Below, piece by piece: positions 23,789 to 31,864 of a stretch of DNA of 64,000 nucleotides. Source of the DNA: Hymenobacter citatus (GTDB taxonomy: Bacteria > Bacteroidota > Bacteroidia > Cytophagales > Hymenobacteraceae); assembly GCF_014333615.1 (NCBI RefSeq), contig NZ_JACSCY010000003.1:430037-494036 (forward strand). Reading direction: 5' to 3'. The notes under the pieces were generated by a model that saw only the letters and a list, made by a program, of their open reading frames with translations, made no database searches and was not told the origin of the DNA. Within the stretch, counting starts at the first letter, position 1. Each line of letters opens with the position of its first letter. The position numbers were made by a program, and so were the translations under genes.

Positions 23789-26764
23789 TTAGACTACCTC
23801 CGCGTACCTACTCGTCTTCAGCTCCTCAGCCAAAAACTTCCCCGTATAACCCTTCTTCGACTTAGCTACCTGCTCAGGCGTGCCCTGGGCCACGATGGTA
23901 CCGCCGCCGGCGCCGCCTTCGGGGCCGATGTCAATGATATGGTCGGCTACTTTGATCAGGTCGAGGTTGTGCTCGATGATGAGGACCGTATTGCCCTTGT
24001 CGACCAGCTTTTGCAGCACGTCGGAGAGGTGATTGATGTCCTCGAAGTGTAGGCCGGTGGTCGGCTCGTCGAGGATGTAGAAGGTCTGGCCAGTGTCCTT
24101 CTTGCTGAGTTCGGTGGCCAGCTTCACGCGCTGGGCTTCGCCACCTGAGAGGGTAGTAGCCTGCTGGCCCAGCGTGAGGTAACCCAGGCCTACATCATTC
24201 AACGTCTGAATCTTACGCAGAATGCGGGGCTGGTACTCGAAGAACTCCACGGCTTTTTCCACCGTCATGTCCAGCACGTCGGTGATGCTCTTACCCTTGA
24301 AGCGCACTTCCAGGGTTTCGCGGTTGTAGCGGCGGCCTTTGCAGGTTTCGCAGGGCACGTGCACGTCGGGCAGGAAGTTCATTTCAATGGTGCGCAGGCC
24401 CGCGCCCTCGCAGGTTTCGCAGCGCCCGCCCTTCACGTTGAAGGAGAAGCGGCCGGGACCGTACCCACGAATTTTCGATTCGGGCAGTTCGGCAAACAGC
24501 TGGCGGATTTCGGTCATCACGCCCGTGTAGGTAGCCGGGTTGGAGCGCGGCGTGCGCCCAATCGGCGACTGGTCTACCTCAATTACCTTATCAATAAACT
24601 CCAGACCCTCAATGCTATCATACTTCAGCGGCTCACGTTTGGCGTTGAAGAAGTGCTGGTTGAGGATGGGGTAGAGCGTGTCGTGAATAAGCGACGACTT
24701 GCCCGAGCCCGACACGCCCGTAACGGCTATCAGCTTGCCCAGCGGAAACTTGGCCGTCACATTTTTAAGGTTGTGACCTTTGGCGCCTTTCAGCACCAGC
24801 TCTTCGCCGGTACCCTCGCGCTTTTTCTTGCGCAGCTCAATGTGCTTCTGCCCACTGAGGTACTGCGAGGTGAGGGAGCCAGAGTTGAAAATCTCGGTAG
24901 GCGAGCCTTCGGCCACGATGCTGCCGCCGTGGATGCCAGCGCCGGGGCCGATGTCCAGCACGTGGTCGGCGTGCATGATCATGTCCTTGTCGTGCTCCAC
25001 CACAATCACCGAGTTGCCGATGTCGCGCAGGTGCTGCAAGGCCTTGATTAGCCGTTCGTTGTCGCGCTGGTGCAGGCCGATGCTGGGCTCGTCCATGATG
25101 TAGAGCACGCCTACCAGCTGGGTACCAATTTGGGTAGCTAGGCGGATACGCTGACTCTCGCCGCCGCTCAGCGTGCGCACCGAGCGGTGCAGGTCGAGGT
25201 AGTCGAGGCCTACCTCCAGCAGGAAGCCGATGCGCTTGCGAATTTCCTTCAGCAGCTCGCGGGCAATCAGATTCTGGCGCTCCGAGAGACGGTCTTCCAG
25301 CCCTTCAAACCACGCGGCCAGCTCCTTGATGTCCATCACCGATAGCTCGCCAATGTGCTTATCGGCAATCTTGAAGTGCAGCGACTCTTTCTTGAGGCGG
25401 TAGCCCTGGCACTCGGGGCACTCCTTGGCTTGGGTGTACTGCTGAATCCAGTCCCGGATGTTGTCGGAATCGGAATCCATCTGGCGCCGCAAAAAGGGGA
25501 TGATGCCCTCGAACGGCTCGGTGTAGTTAGCTTTCGTGGTATCGGCGTCCTCATCCTCGGGGATGCCGTGCAACAGGCGCTGCACCAGGTCTTCGGGCAG
25601 CTTTTGGATGGGCGTGCTGAGCGAGGCCTTGTGCTTTTTCAGAATCAGCTGGAGCTGCTGGAAAATCCAGATGTCGCGGTACTCGCCCAGCGGCGCAATA
25701 CCGCCGCGGCTGATACTCAGCTTCTTATCCGGCATCACGGTTTCCTCCGTAATTTCCTGCACCTCGCCCAGGCCGTTGCACACGGGGCAGGCACCGTAGG
25801 GCGAATTGAACGAAAACGTGTTCGGCGCGGGGTCGTCGTAGGCGATGCCGGTGGCCGGGTCCATCAGGAAGCGGGAGAAGAACTGGGTGTTGTCCTTCTT
25901 CTTGCTATCGGGGTCGAGCACGAGCATGGTGCCTTTGCCCTGGGTAAGGGCATTTTGCACCGAGCCGGACAGGCGGTGGCGGTCGTCGGCCTTCACCACC
26001 AGGCGGTCAATCACGATTTCGATGTCGTGAATCTTGTAGCGGTCCACCTGCATCTTGGCCGTGATGTCGAGCAACTCGCCATCCACGCGCACTTTGGTGA
26101 AGCCCAGCTTGGCTACCTGCTGAAACAGCTCGCGGTAGTGGCCTTTCCTACCCTTCACCACAGGGGCCAGCACCACCAGCTTCTTGTTGTCGTAGTGCTT
26201 GAGAATGTAGTTGATAATCTGGTCGTCCGACTGCCGGATCATCTTCTTACCTGTCACGTAGCTGAACGCCTCGGCGGTGCGCGCATAAAACAAGCGCAGG
26301 AAGTCGTAAATCTCGGTGATGGTGCCGACGGTGGAGCGCGGGTTGCGCGAGGTAGTCTTCTGCTCGATGCTAATCACCGGCGACAAGCCCTCGATCTTGT
26401 CCACGTCGGGCCGTTCCAGGCCGCCCATAAACGAGCGGGCGTAGGCCGAAAACGTCTCCATGTAGCGGCGCTGGCCCTCGGCATAAATCGTATCAAACGC
26501 CAGCGACGACTTGCCCGAGCCGGAAATACCCGTAAACACCACCAGCTTGCCCCGCGGAATCTGAATGGAAACGTTTTTCAGGTTGTGCTCCCGCGCGCCG
26601 TACACTTCAATAAAGGGCGCTTCGGCAGCAGCGGGGTTGGGGTGGTCGTGCCCGTTGGGAGGTAGAGCTACGGCCGCGGCCGTCAGCTCGGCCTGGGCCG
26701 TGGCTACTTGGGAAAGGGGAGAAATGGTAGCGGCCGCAACGGCCGGGGCTTTTTTCTTAGCCAT
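23789..26764 (-). CDS. uvrA: Excinuclease ABC subunit A
   Basis: A 991-residue DNA-damage recognition ATPase of nucleotide excision repair, acting with UvrB and UvrC. Two ABC modules: first Walker A GISGSGKSS (79-87) and second GVSGSGKSSLIHD; signatures RTLSGGESQRIRLA and TTLSGGEAQRVKLA. Zinc-binding Cys pairs are CPVC...CPEC and CETC...CETC (GGRCETCEGAG / PCETCKGRRYN). An Ala/Pro-rich N-terminal extension of about 48 residues precedes the conserved FIEVYGAREHNLKNV and makes the protein longer than the E. coli form (940). ATG 26764 is chosen; a longer frame adds nine poor residues. Confidence 0.97.
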   Translation of the reverse strand: MAKKKAPAVAAATISPLSQVATAQAELTAAAVALPPNGHDHPNPAAAEAPFIEVYGAREHNLKNVSIQIPRGKLVVFTGISGSGKSSLAFDTIYAEGQRRYMETFSAYARSFMGGLERPDVDKIEGLSPVISIEQKTTSRNPRSTVGTITEIYDFLRLFYARTAEAFSYVTGKKMIRQSDDQIINYILKHYDNKKLVVLAPVVKGRKGHYRELFQQVAKLGFTKVRVDGELLDITAKMQVDRYKIHDIEIVIDRLVVKADDRHRLSGSVQNALTQGKGTMLVLDPDSKKKDNTQFFSRFLMDPATGIAYDDPAPNTFSFNSPYGACPVCNGLGEVQEITEETVMPDKKLSISRGGIAPLGEYRDIWIFQQLQLILKKHKASLSTPIQKLPEDLVQRLLHGIPEDEDADTTKANYTEPFEGIIPFLRRQMDSDSDNIRDWIQQYTQAKECPECQGYRLKKESLHFKIADKHIGELSVMDIKELAAWFEGLEDRLSERQNLIARELLKEIRKRIGFLLEVGLDYLDLHRSVRTLSGGESQRIRLATQIGTQLVGVLYIMDEPSIGLHQRDNERLIKALQHLRDIGNSVIVVEHDKDMIMHADHVLDIGPGAGIHGGSIVAEGSPTEIFNSGSLTSQYLSGQKHIELRKKKREGTGEELVLKGAKGHNLKNVTAKFPLGKLIAVTGVSGSGKSSLIHDTLYPILNQHFFNAKREPLKYDSIEGLEFIDKVIEVDQSPIGRTPRSNPATYTGVMTEIRQLFAELPESKIRGYGPGRFSFNVKGGRCETCEGAGLRTIEMNFLPDVHVPCETCKGRRYNRETLEVRFKGKSITDVLDMTVEKAVEFFEYQPRILRKIQTLNDVGLGYLTLGQQATTLSGGEAQRVKLATELSKKDTGQTFYILDEPTTGLHFEDINHLSDVLQKLVDKGNTVLIIEHNLDLIKVADHIIDIGPEGGAGGGTIVAQGTPEQVAKSKKGYTGKFLAEELKTSRYAEVV

Positions 26765-26788
26765 GCAAAGCAAGTCAGAATAAGTCTG

Positions 26789-26796
26789 CAAAGGTA
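26789..26796 (-). promoter_or_regulatory. -7 element of uvrA (TACCTTTG)
   Basis: Perfect TAnnTTTG on the minus strand, 24 bases before the uvrA ATG. No SOS box-like palindrome is evident next to it. A small hairpin CTGCCG-GATATG-CGGCAG lies further upstream at 26875-26892. Confidence 0.5.
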
Positions 26797-27045
26797 CGCA
26801 AAACGCAGCCGGATGGCTACTCCGAATAGCTTCTTAGCCAGTGATTTTAGCGAACATCGGAGCGGCACCCAAGGCTGCCGGATATGCGGCAGATAGGGTA
26901 CAACAACATGGCGCCCCGAAATGTCCCGTTCGCCCCAAAACTTCTCTTGGAGCCTCACAGTAGGATTATGCAGAGATGGATTTGGCCTTGTTCTTGTCTA
27001 AGGACCATTAGAATTGATTTGTTCTCTTTCTCCTACCCCCTACCC

Positions 27046-27498
27046 ATGAAACGACTCCCTGCTTTTGCCATTGCGGCCCTGTTTGCGGTGGCCTTCGCCA
27101 GCCCTTCTGCCCAGGCCCAACAAGTTACAGTCAACATCAATACGCCCTCCTGGGGACCGTCGGCGCCGGCCGGCTCGCAGTACTACTACATTCCGGAGGT
27201 AGGCGGCTACTACGACCTGCGCGACCAATACTACGTGGTGGAGCGGGAAGGCAAATGGCAGCGCCTGAAATCCATCAGCGGGTACGCGCCCAGCAGCTTC
27301 CACCCCGTCGTGATTGACTACCGCGGCTCCCAACCTTGGGCACAAATCACCCGGCACCGGCAACTCTACCCGGTGGCCCTACCCCCCGGCCAGGTGAAGC
27401 GCCTGCAAAACGGCAAGGGCCTACCTCCCGGCCAGGCCAAAAAGCTGTATGGGGGCGGTAATGGCAACGGCCACGGCAAAGGAAAAGGCAGGCACTAA
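27046..27498 (+). CDS. Secreted hypothetical protein with LPPGQ repeats
   Basis: Encodes 150 residues. A signal peptide (FAIAALFAVAFASPSAQAQ) is followed by a Tyr-rich domain (YYYIPEVGGYYDLRDQYYVVE) and a C-terminal basic tail with two LPPGQ-x-K repeats (ALPPGQVKRLQNGKG, LPPGQAKKL) and a Gly/His/Lys-rich end. Exported, perhaps nucleic-acid or polyanion binding because of the basic tail; this is a guess. ATG 27046 is chosen as the start of the signal peptide. No named family is recognised. Confidence 0.75.
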   Translation: MKRLPAFAIAALFAVAFASPSAQAQQVTVNINTPSWGPSAPAGSQYYYIPEVGGYYDLRDQYYVVEREGKWQRLKSISGYAPSSFHPVVIDYRGSQPWAQITRHRQLYPVALPPGQVKRLQNGKGLPPGQAKKLYGGGNGNGHGKGKGRH

Positions 27499-27513
27499 GC
27501 AGCTATAACCAGT

Positions 27514-27549
27514 AGGGGCGACGCGAAGTACATACTTTGCGTCGCCCCT
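27514..27549. terminator. Hairpin of GGGGCG family between convergent genes
   Basis: AGGGGCGACGCGAAGTA (27514-27530) pairs with 27533-27549 with one mismatch, followed by TTTTC. It belongs to the short GGGGCG...CGCCCC hairpins also seen near 11.1, 14.1 and 58.8 kb and probably terminates the secreted-protein gene. Confidence 0.7.
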
Positions 27550-27557
27550 TTTCTATG

Positions 27558-29189
27558 TTATTGTTTGACAAGCTGTTCCCACTTGGTTTCTGCGCTGATA
27601 TCGGCGGGAGGCGGCATCTTATTGGCCGCTAGCAGAGCTTCAATGTAAATCATGTCCGGGTCGTGGTTCATGCCGGCGACGGCTTTCACCTGGTCGTCCT
27701 TGAGGTAGAACGCCAGAAAATCCTGCTCGCCTACGTTGCCCACGTAGCGGATGTCGTCCCACTTTTCGGCGTGGCCGGCGTAGCGCAGGCTCTTGCCGTA
27801 TTGCTGGGTCCAGAAGTAGGGCGCGGCAGTATATTTCACCTGCTGGCCTAATAGGTTTCGAGCGGCCAGGCGGCCGTGCTGCTGGGCCACGCGCCAGTGC
27901 TCAATGCGCAGCGTGTCGCCTGTAGCAGCCGGGTAATGGGCAATGTCGCCGGCCGCGTAGATATTGGGGGCGGCTTGCAGGTACTCATCCACCTTTAGGC
28001 CACCGTCTTTTTCCAGCCGGAACGCTTCTTTTAGGAAATCGGTGGCAGGCCGCACACCTACCCCCAGCACCACCAAATCGGCGGGCAGGTCTTTGCCGGA
28101 TTTCAGCCGGACGCCGGCCACGCGGCCGTTCTTGCCGGTTAGCTCCGTCACCTCGGCTTCGGCCTCAAACTGCACGCCTTTTTCCTGGTGCATGGTGCGG
28201 AACATCTTGCCTACCTCCGGCCCCAGCACCTTCTCAAAGGGCTCCTTTTCCTGAGCAATGACCGTCACAGTACGCCCCTCCTGCCCGGCAAGGCTGCTGG
28301 CCGCTTCCATCCCGATAAAGCTGGAGCCGATAATGACCACTTGTTTGGCTTCTTTGGCGGCCTCTACTATCGCCTCAGCATCGGCTTGGGTGCGCAAGAG
28401 CAACACGTGTTGCAGGTCGTGGCCGGGAAGCTTGGGGAGGGAGTTGGGCGTGCCGCCAGGGGCCAGCAGCAGCTGGTCGTAGGTCAGCGGGGCAGCATCG
28501 GCCAGTAGCACCTGCTTTTTTTCCAGGTCCAGGCCGGTGGCGCGGGTATTGGTTAGCAGCTCAATGTGGTGCTTCGCGTAGAAATCGTCTTCGCGCAGAG
28601 GTAGGCTTGCGGGCTTGGCCTTGCCCGCCAGATAGGCTTTGCTGAGCTTGGTGCGGTCGTAGGGCGCGGCTGCATCGGCCGACACCAGTACCACGCGCCC
28701 GGCAAAGCCTTCCTCGCGCAGGGTTTGGGCCGCCATCTGTCCGGCTGCGCCACCGCCTACTATCACGATAGTAGACTGTTTAGCCTCTTCTTCCTGAGCA
28801 GCAGGCACAGGTGCGCCGCCTACCTCGGCGGTGGGCGTTTCGTCGGGCTTGTCGGTGCTGGCGGGCGGGTTGTCGGGCACCGATACGTATACCCTACCTT
28901 CGGCCTCGCGCACCGCAAAGGTGGGTAGGGCATCGAGGGCGGGCGGCTCGCACAGGCTGCCATCGGTGGCCTTGAAACAAGCGTGGTGCCACGGACACAC
29001 AATTTGCCCCTGTACCAACCGGCCTTTTTCGAGGGGGGCGCCGTAGTGCGGGCAATGCGCGGCAAAGGCACGATACTGGCCTTCGTGCCGCACTAGCAGC
29101 ACCTCGGGACCTTCGTGGGGGGTAGGGAAAGCGCGTAGCTCCCCTTCTTGCAGCGCATCGAGTGGGGCTAGGTTGATTTCAGTGGGCAT
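27558..29189 (-). CDS. Rieske-domain FAD/NAD(P) reductase (AIFM3-like)
   Basis: A 543-residue fusion. Residues 1-110 are a Rieske [2Fe-2S] domain with CPHYGA (Cys46, His48) and CPWHHACF (Cys65, His68). After an acidic linker (about 110-138) comes a pyridine-nucleotide-disulfide-type reductase with FAD motif IVIVGGGAAGQMAA, NAD(P) motif VVIIGSSFIGMEAA, and the second FAD motif IYAAGDIAHYP. It is the layout of AIFM3-like ferredoxin/rubredoxin reductases, probably passing electrons from NAD(P)H through FAD to the Rieske cluster or the reverse. Cytoplasmic. ATG 29189 is chosen; the longer frame upstream is not protein-like. Confidence 0.92.
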   Translation of the reverse strand: MPTEINLAPLDALQEGELRAFPTPHEGPEVLLVRHEGQYRAFAAHCPHYGAPLEKGRLVQGQIVCPWHHACFKATDGSLCEPPALDALPTFAVREAEGRVYVSVPDNPPASTDKPDETPTAEVGGAPVPAAQEEEAKQSTIVIVGGGAAGQMAAQTLREEGFAGRVVLVSADAAAPYDRTKLSKAYLAGKAKPASLPLREDDFYAKHHIELLTNTRATGLDLEKKQVLLADAAPLTYDQLLLAPGGTPNSLPKLPGHDLQHVLLLRTQADAEAIVEAAKEAKQVVIIGSSFIGMEAASSLAGQEGRTVTVIAQEKEPFEKVLGPEVGKMFRTMHQEKGVQFEAEAEVTELTGKNGRVAGVRLKSGKDLPADLVVLGVGVRPATDFLKEAFRLEKDGGLKVDEYLQAAPNIYAAGDIAHYPAATGDTLRIEHWRVAQQHGRLAARNLLGQQVKYTAAPYFWTQQYGKSLRYAGHAEKWDDIRYVGNVGEQDFLAFYLKDDQVKAVAGMNHDPDMIYIEALLAANKMPPPADISAETKWEQLVKQ

Positions 29190-29297
29190 ACTTGTGGAGC
29201 TTGATCTGCTTTTCACAACGCACGCCAGCACAACCGGGTTGGGCCGGCAGTACGTATTAGAAGAATAACCCATTTCCCACCCCTTACCTGCTTTCGT

Positions 29298-29546
29298 ATG
29301 GATACCCCCTATACGCCCATCAGCTGCTCGTTCTACGATGAGTTGGAAGCGCTGGCCACCACCCGCCAGCCCTGCCAACTCGTGTACCGTACCCAGCCCG
29401 ATTCGCCTCCAGTCACCTACCAGGGCGTTATTGCCGACCTGTTCATCCAGGACAAAGTAGAGTATCTGCGCCTCACCGACGGCTTCACCCTCCGTCTCGA
29501 CAACCTCCTGGCCGTAGACCAAAAGGAACGCCGCGACGTGTGCTAG
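29298..29546 (+). CDS. Rho-binding antiterminator (Rof/YaeO)-like protein
   Basis: An 82-residue protein resembling Rof (YaeO). The start YTPISCSFYDELEALATT corresponds to the family YxPIxCxxYDxLE motif, followed by a small Sm-like beta-barrel pattern (CQLVYRTQ, YQGVIADLFIQDKVEYLRL, FTLRLDNLLAVD). Rof binds the Rho primary RNA site and blocks termination in E. coli. Identification is by pattern and is moderately sure; activity in this organism is inference. It is divergent from the Rieske reductase and followed by an inverted repeat that may end its transcript. Confidence 0.75.
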   Translation: MDTPYTPISCSFYDELEALATTRQPCQLVYRTQPDSPPVTYQGVIADLFIQDKVEYLRLTDGFTLRLDNLLAVDQKERRDVC

Positions 29547-29690
29547 GTGGTGAGATGGTGAGTGGTGAAATGGTGAGATGGTGAGTTTGATGTTCTGACG
29601 GCACAGTTCGCGCAAGTGGCGCCGTCAGAACATCAAACTCACCATCTCACCACTCACCATTTCACCACTCACCATCTCACTATTTCACCA
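29547..29690. repeat. Inverted repeat with tandem TGAGATGG flanks
   Basis: A perfect 31-bp inverted repeat (29572-29602 and 29621-29651, core TTTGATGTTCTGACGGC) with an 18-base loop, extended on both sides by tandem GTGAGATG/CATCTCAC units. It lies between the convergent Rof-like gene and GT39-like gene. The repeated units are the same as at 7.7 kb, 31.8 kb and 49.6 kb but the core is different. Confidence 0.85.
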
Positions 29691-31140
29691 GCTTAAACAA
29701 ATGCGGGGTGCTAGTGGGCTTGTAGCGGCCGAAGGTGGTGGGAAGTTTGTAACGCAGCTCAGGCAGTAAGTTATGCTCGTCGATGAGGTAGACTGGAGGG
29801 CGGCGCATGTTGCGTGCCAGCCGGAAGGCGGCGGCGTACTCGTTGAGATGACCAAAATCCTGCTGCGCCAGGCGCCAGTCGAGGTAGGGCGTGGCGAGGC
29901 GGTTGGCGAGGTAGGGCCGCCGGTCGGTGCCTAGTACCAATAGCGTTTGGTTGCGCACGCTGGCGTAGGCAGGGTTAGGCTGCACAGCAAAAGAGGCCTC
30001 AGCAGGAATAGGCAGTAAGTTGCCGAAGGGCAGCACGCTCCGGTAGCGGATGCCTACCACCGTCCCTATCAATACTAATAGTAGCAGCTCCAGCAGCCAC
30101 GGCCGCGGCGCCCGCTGCCACAAAAACAGCCCGAAATAGGTGAGCGGCGGCAGCGCCAGCACCAGCGTACCGGGCGCCCTACCATCCCCAACGGCGATAA
30201 TGGCGATGGTGACTACCAGCCACACCAGCATCAGCTGCAAAAATTTCACCTGAAAGACCAGTCCCAGCGAAGTGGCAAACGTGCGTAGTAGCGCCGCTGC
30301 CAGCAGTACGCCCGGCAGCACCAGCAGCCGCAACTGCACTAGGCGGGGCATGCCATCAGCGCCGGCCGTGAGGCCCGCCAGGGTAGGGCGCAGATGAAAC
30401 TGCGAGAAGGCCGGCAGCGCATCGGCGTACAGCAGCACCGTGCCCACCACCACGTACGGAAAGAAGAAGCCACACAGCAGCAGCAAAAAGCTTCGGAAGG
30501 AGTTGGCTGCAAAGATGATAACCGCAAACAGAGCCAGCACCAGAAATAGCGCCAGCGGTAGGTAGAACAGCGCCGCCAGCCCCAGCAGAAACCCCGCCTG
30601 AAACAGGCGGCGGTTGTCGTAGCCCTCGCGCGAGGTGGGCAGCAACGCACTGAGCGCATACACCACCAGCGTGTGCCCCACCAGCAATGGCGACAGAATA
30701 TCCAGGTCGGATGTGACGCTGGCGACCAGCAGGTAGGTAAGGGCCGCCACGTAGCCGCGCTCGGGGTGCACGTCGGCGCGGTTTAGGATACGGTTGAGGC
30801 GCACGGCCTGCACCACCAGCAGCGCCAGCGCCAGCGCCCGATACAGCCACAGCGGCCGGCTCCCCACGGCTTCGAGCAGGCCATACAAGGCGCTGGCTAG
30901 TGGGGCAGTGCTGTCGTACAGGTCGCGATAGGGTACGGCGCCGCTGTGCAACCGCTCGCCTATCAGGAACGCGTGCAGCTCTACGGCCGATAGCGGCACG
31001 CCCAGCCACAGCAGCGGCACACGCACGGCCAGCACCACCAGTAGCAGCACCACCAAGCGCGAGGGAAGCGGACTTTTAAAGAATTGGAGCAGGGTCTTGG
31101 GGTCTTGGGGTCTTGGGGTCTTGGTTGATGTTCTACTCAT
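29680..31140 (-). CDS. GT39-like polytopic membrane protein
   Basis: A 486-residue inner-membrane protein with about ten hydrophobic helices. The segment SGAVPYRDLYDSTAPLASAL matches the conserved PYRD-type loop of ArnT/PMT (GT39, GT-C fold) lipid-linked sugar transferases, so a glycosyltransferase role is likely, but the catalytic Asp/Glu pattern is not certain. The C-terminal ~100 residues are soluble. The N-terminus (STKTPRPQDPKT) is encoded by the GGGTCTTGG octamer array, so it is repeat-derived. ATG 31140 is used. Its stop region lies in another intergenic repeat. Confidence 0.72.
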   Translation of the reverse strand: MSRTSTKTPRPQDPKTLLQFFKSPLPSRLVVLLLVVLAVRVPLLWLGVPLSAVELHAFLIGERLHSGAVPYRDLYDSTAPLASALYGLLEAVGSRPLWLYRALALALLVVQAVRLNRILNRADVHPERGYVAALTYLLVASVTSDLDILSPLLVGHTLVVYALSALLPTSREGYDNRRLFQAGFLLGLAALFYLPLALFLVLALFAVIIFAANSFRSFLLLLCGFFFPYVVVGTVLLYADALPAFSQFHLRPTLAGLTAGADGMPRLVQLRLLVLPGVLLAAALLRTFATSLGLVFQVKFLQLMLVWLVVTIAIIAVGDGRAPGTLVLALPPLTYFGLFLWQRAPRPWLLELLLLVLIGTVVGIRYRSVLPFGNLLPIPAEASFAVQPNPAYASVRNQTLLVLGTDRRPYLANRLATPYLDWRLAQQDFGHLNEYAAAFRLARNMRRPPVYLIDEHNLLPELRYKLPTTFGRYKPTSTPHLFKLVK

Positions 31141-31310
31141 CAACTATCCCCCTGGCCTACAAAAGTAGCAGGTGCAAGACCACCCATTCAATAAACTACC
31201 TGGCAAAAGCCTACAAAGCCACGTAGAACTGGGTAGGGAAGTTGGGATGCGAAAATAAAATCCAAGACCCTAAGCCCCCAAGACCCCAAGACCCCAAACA
31301 AGACCCCAAT
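31084..31310. repeat. Inverted pair of GGGTCTTGG octamer arrays
   Basis: Tandem GGGTCTTG units at about 31090-31125 (inside the start of the GT39-like gene) face CCAAGACC units at 31262-31311. The same pair flanks the queA-ispD gap. Between them lie the promoters of the divergent GT39-like and rbfA genes. Confidence 0.75.
31160..31191 (-). promoter_or_regulatory. Promoter of GT39-like gene
   Basis: Minus strand: TTG (31191-31189), 21-base spacer, then TACTTTTG (31167-31160), a good TTTG/TAnnTTTG-type promoter. It would give a leader of only about 13 bases. Confidence 0.55.
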
Positions 31311-31314
31311 CACC

Positions 31315-31322
31315 TATCTTTG
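31315..31322 (+). promoter_or_regulatory. -7 element of rbfA (TATCTTTG), short leader
   Basis: Perfect TAnnTTTG ending 8 bases before the rbfA ATG at 31331, predicting a leader of a few bases at most. Confidence 0.6.
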
Positions 31323-31330
31323 CCTGTTCT

Positions 31331-31768
31331 ATGGAAAGCAAACGACAGCAAAAAGTAGCCAGCTTGCTCCAGCAAGAGCTGGCGGCCGTATTTCAGCGCG
31401 ACTTGCCGCACCTGTTTCCGGGCCTGGCGCCCGGTATCAGTACGGTGCGCGTATCGCCCGACCTGGGTATTGCCCGCGTGTACCTGAGCTTGCTCCTGGT
31501 AGGCGATGGCGAGGCCATGCTGGAACAAGTGCGCGACAGCGGCAAGGAAATTCGCCTGGCCCTGGCTAAGCGCATTCGGCAGCAGCTGCGTGTGGTGCCG
31601 GCCCTCAGCTTCTTCCTCGACGACAGCGCCGCCTACGCCGCGCACATGGACCAAGTATTCGGTGGCCTCACCATCCCGGCCACCGACGCCGACGCGCCCA
31701 CCGACGAGGACGATACTGCCAAGCCCACCCCGCCCCGCCCCCGCCTCTTCGCCGACGAAGATGAGTAG
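31331..31768 (+). CDS. rbfA: Ribosome-binding factor A
   Basis: A 145-residue KH-like protein that helps mature the 30S subunit and 16S rRNA 5' end. It shows the RbfA pattern: ESKRQQKVASLLQQELAAVFQ helix, ISTVRVSPDLGIARVYLSLL strand pair, IRLALAKRIRQQLRVVPALSFFLDDS. The acidic, Pro-rich tail (after residue 118) is unusual for E. coli but frequent in Bacteroidota. It opens a run of plus-strand genes including a LolC/E-type permease, a common neighbour in this phylum. Confidence 0.95.
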   Translation: MESKRQQKVASLLQQELAAVFQRDLPHLFPGLAPGISTVRVSPDLGIARVYLSLLLVGDGEAMLEQVRDSGKEIRLALAKRIRQQLRVVPALSFFLDDSAAYAAHMDQVFGGLTIPATDADAPTDEDDTAKPTPPRPRLFADEDE

Positions 31769-31864
31769 TGAGTGGTGAGATAGTGAAATAGTGAGTTTTC
31801 GCTGCTAACTATTGCGCTATTCAACCATTAAACTCACCATTTCACCATTTCACCATTTCACCAC
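31769..31864. repeat. Degenerate TGAGATGG/CACCATTT inverted repeat
   Basis: GTGGTGAGATAGTGAAATAG (31771-31790 approx.) faces CACCATTTCACC units (31834-31861). Imperfect relative of the repeats at 7.7, 29.6 and 49.6 kb. The methyltransferase start codon lies right at its right edge. Confidence 0.65.

Noticed and set aside
25355..26665. 436-codon open frame on the plus strand opposite uvrA
   Set aside because: It is antisense to a certain gene and its composition (runs of Val, Gly, Arg, His) is that of a shadow frame in GC-rich DNA.
29190..29615. 142-codon upstream extension of the Rieske reductase
   Set aside because: The extension overlaps the divergent Rof-like gene and is not conserved-looking; the Rieske domain begins shortly after ATG 29189.
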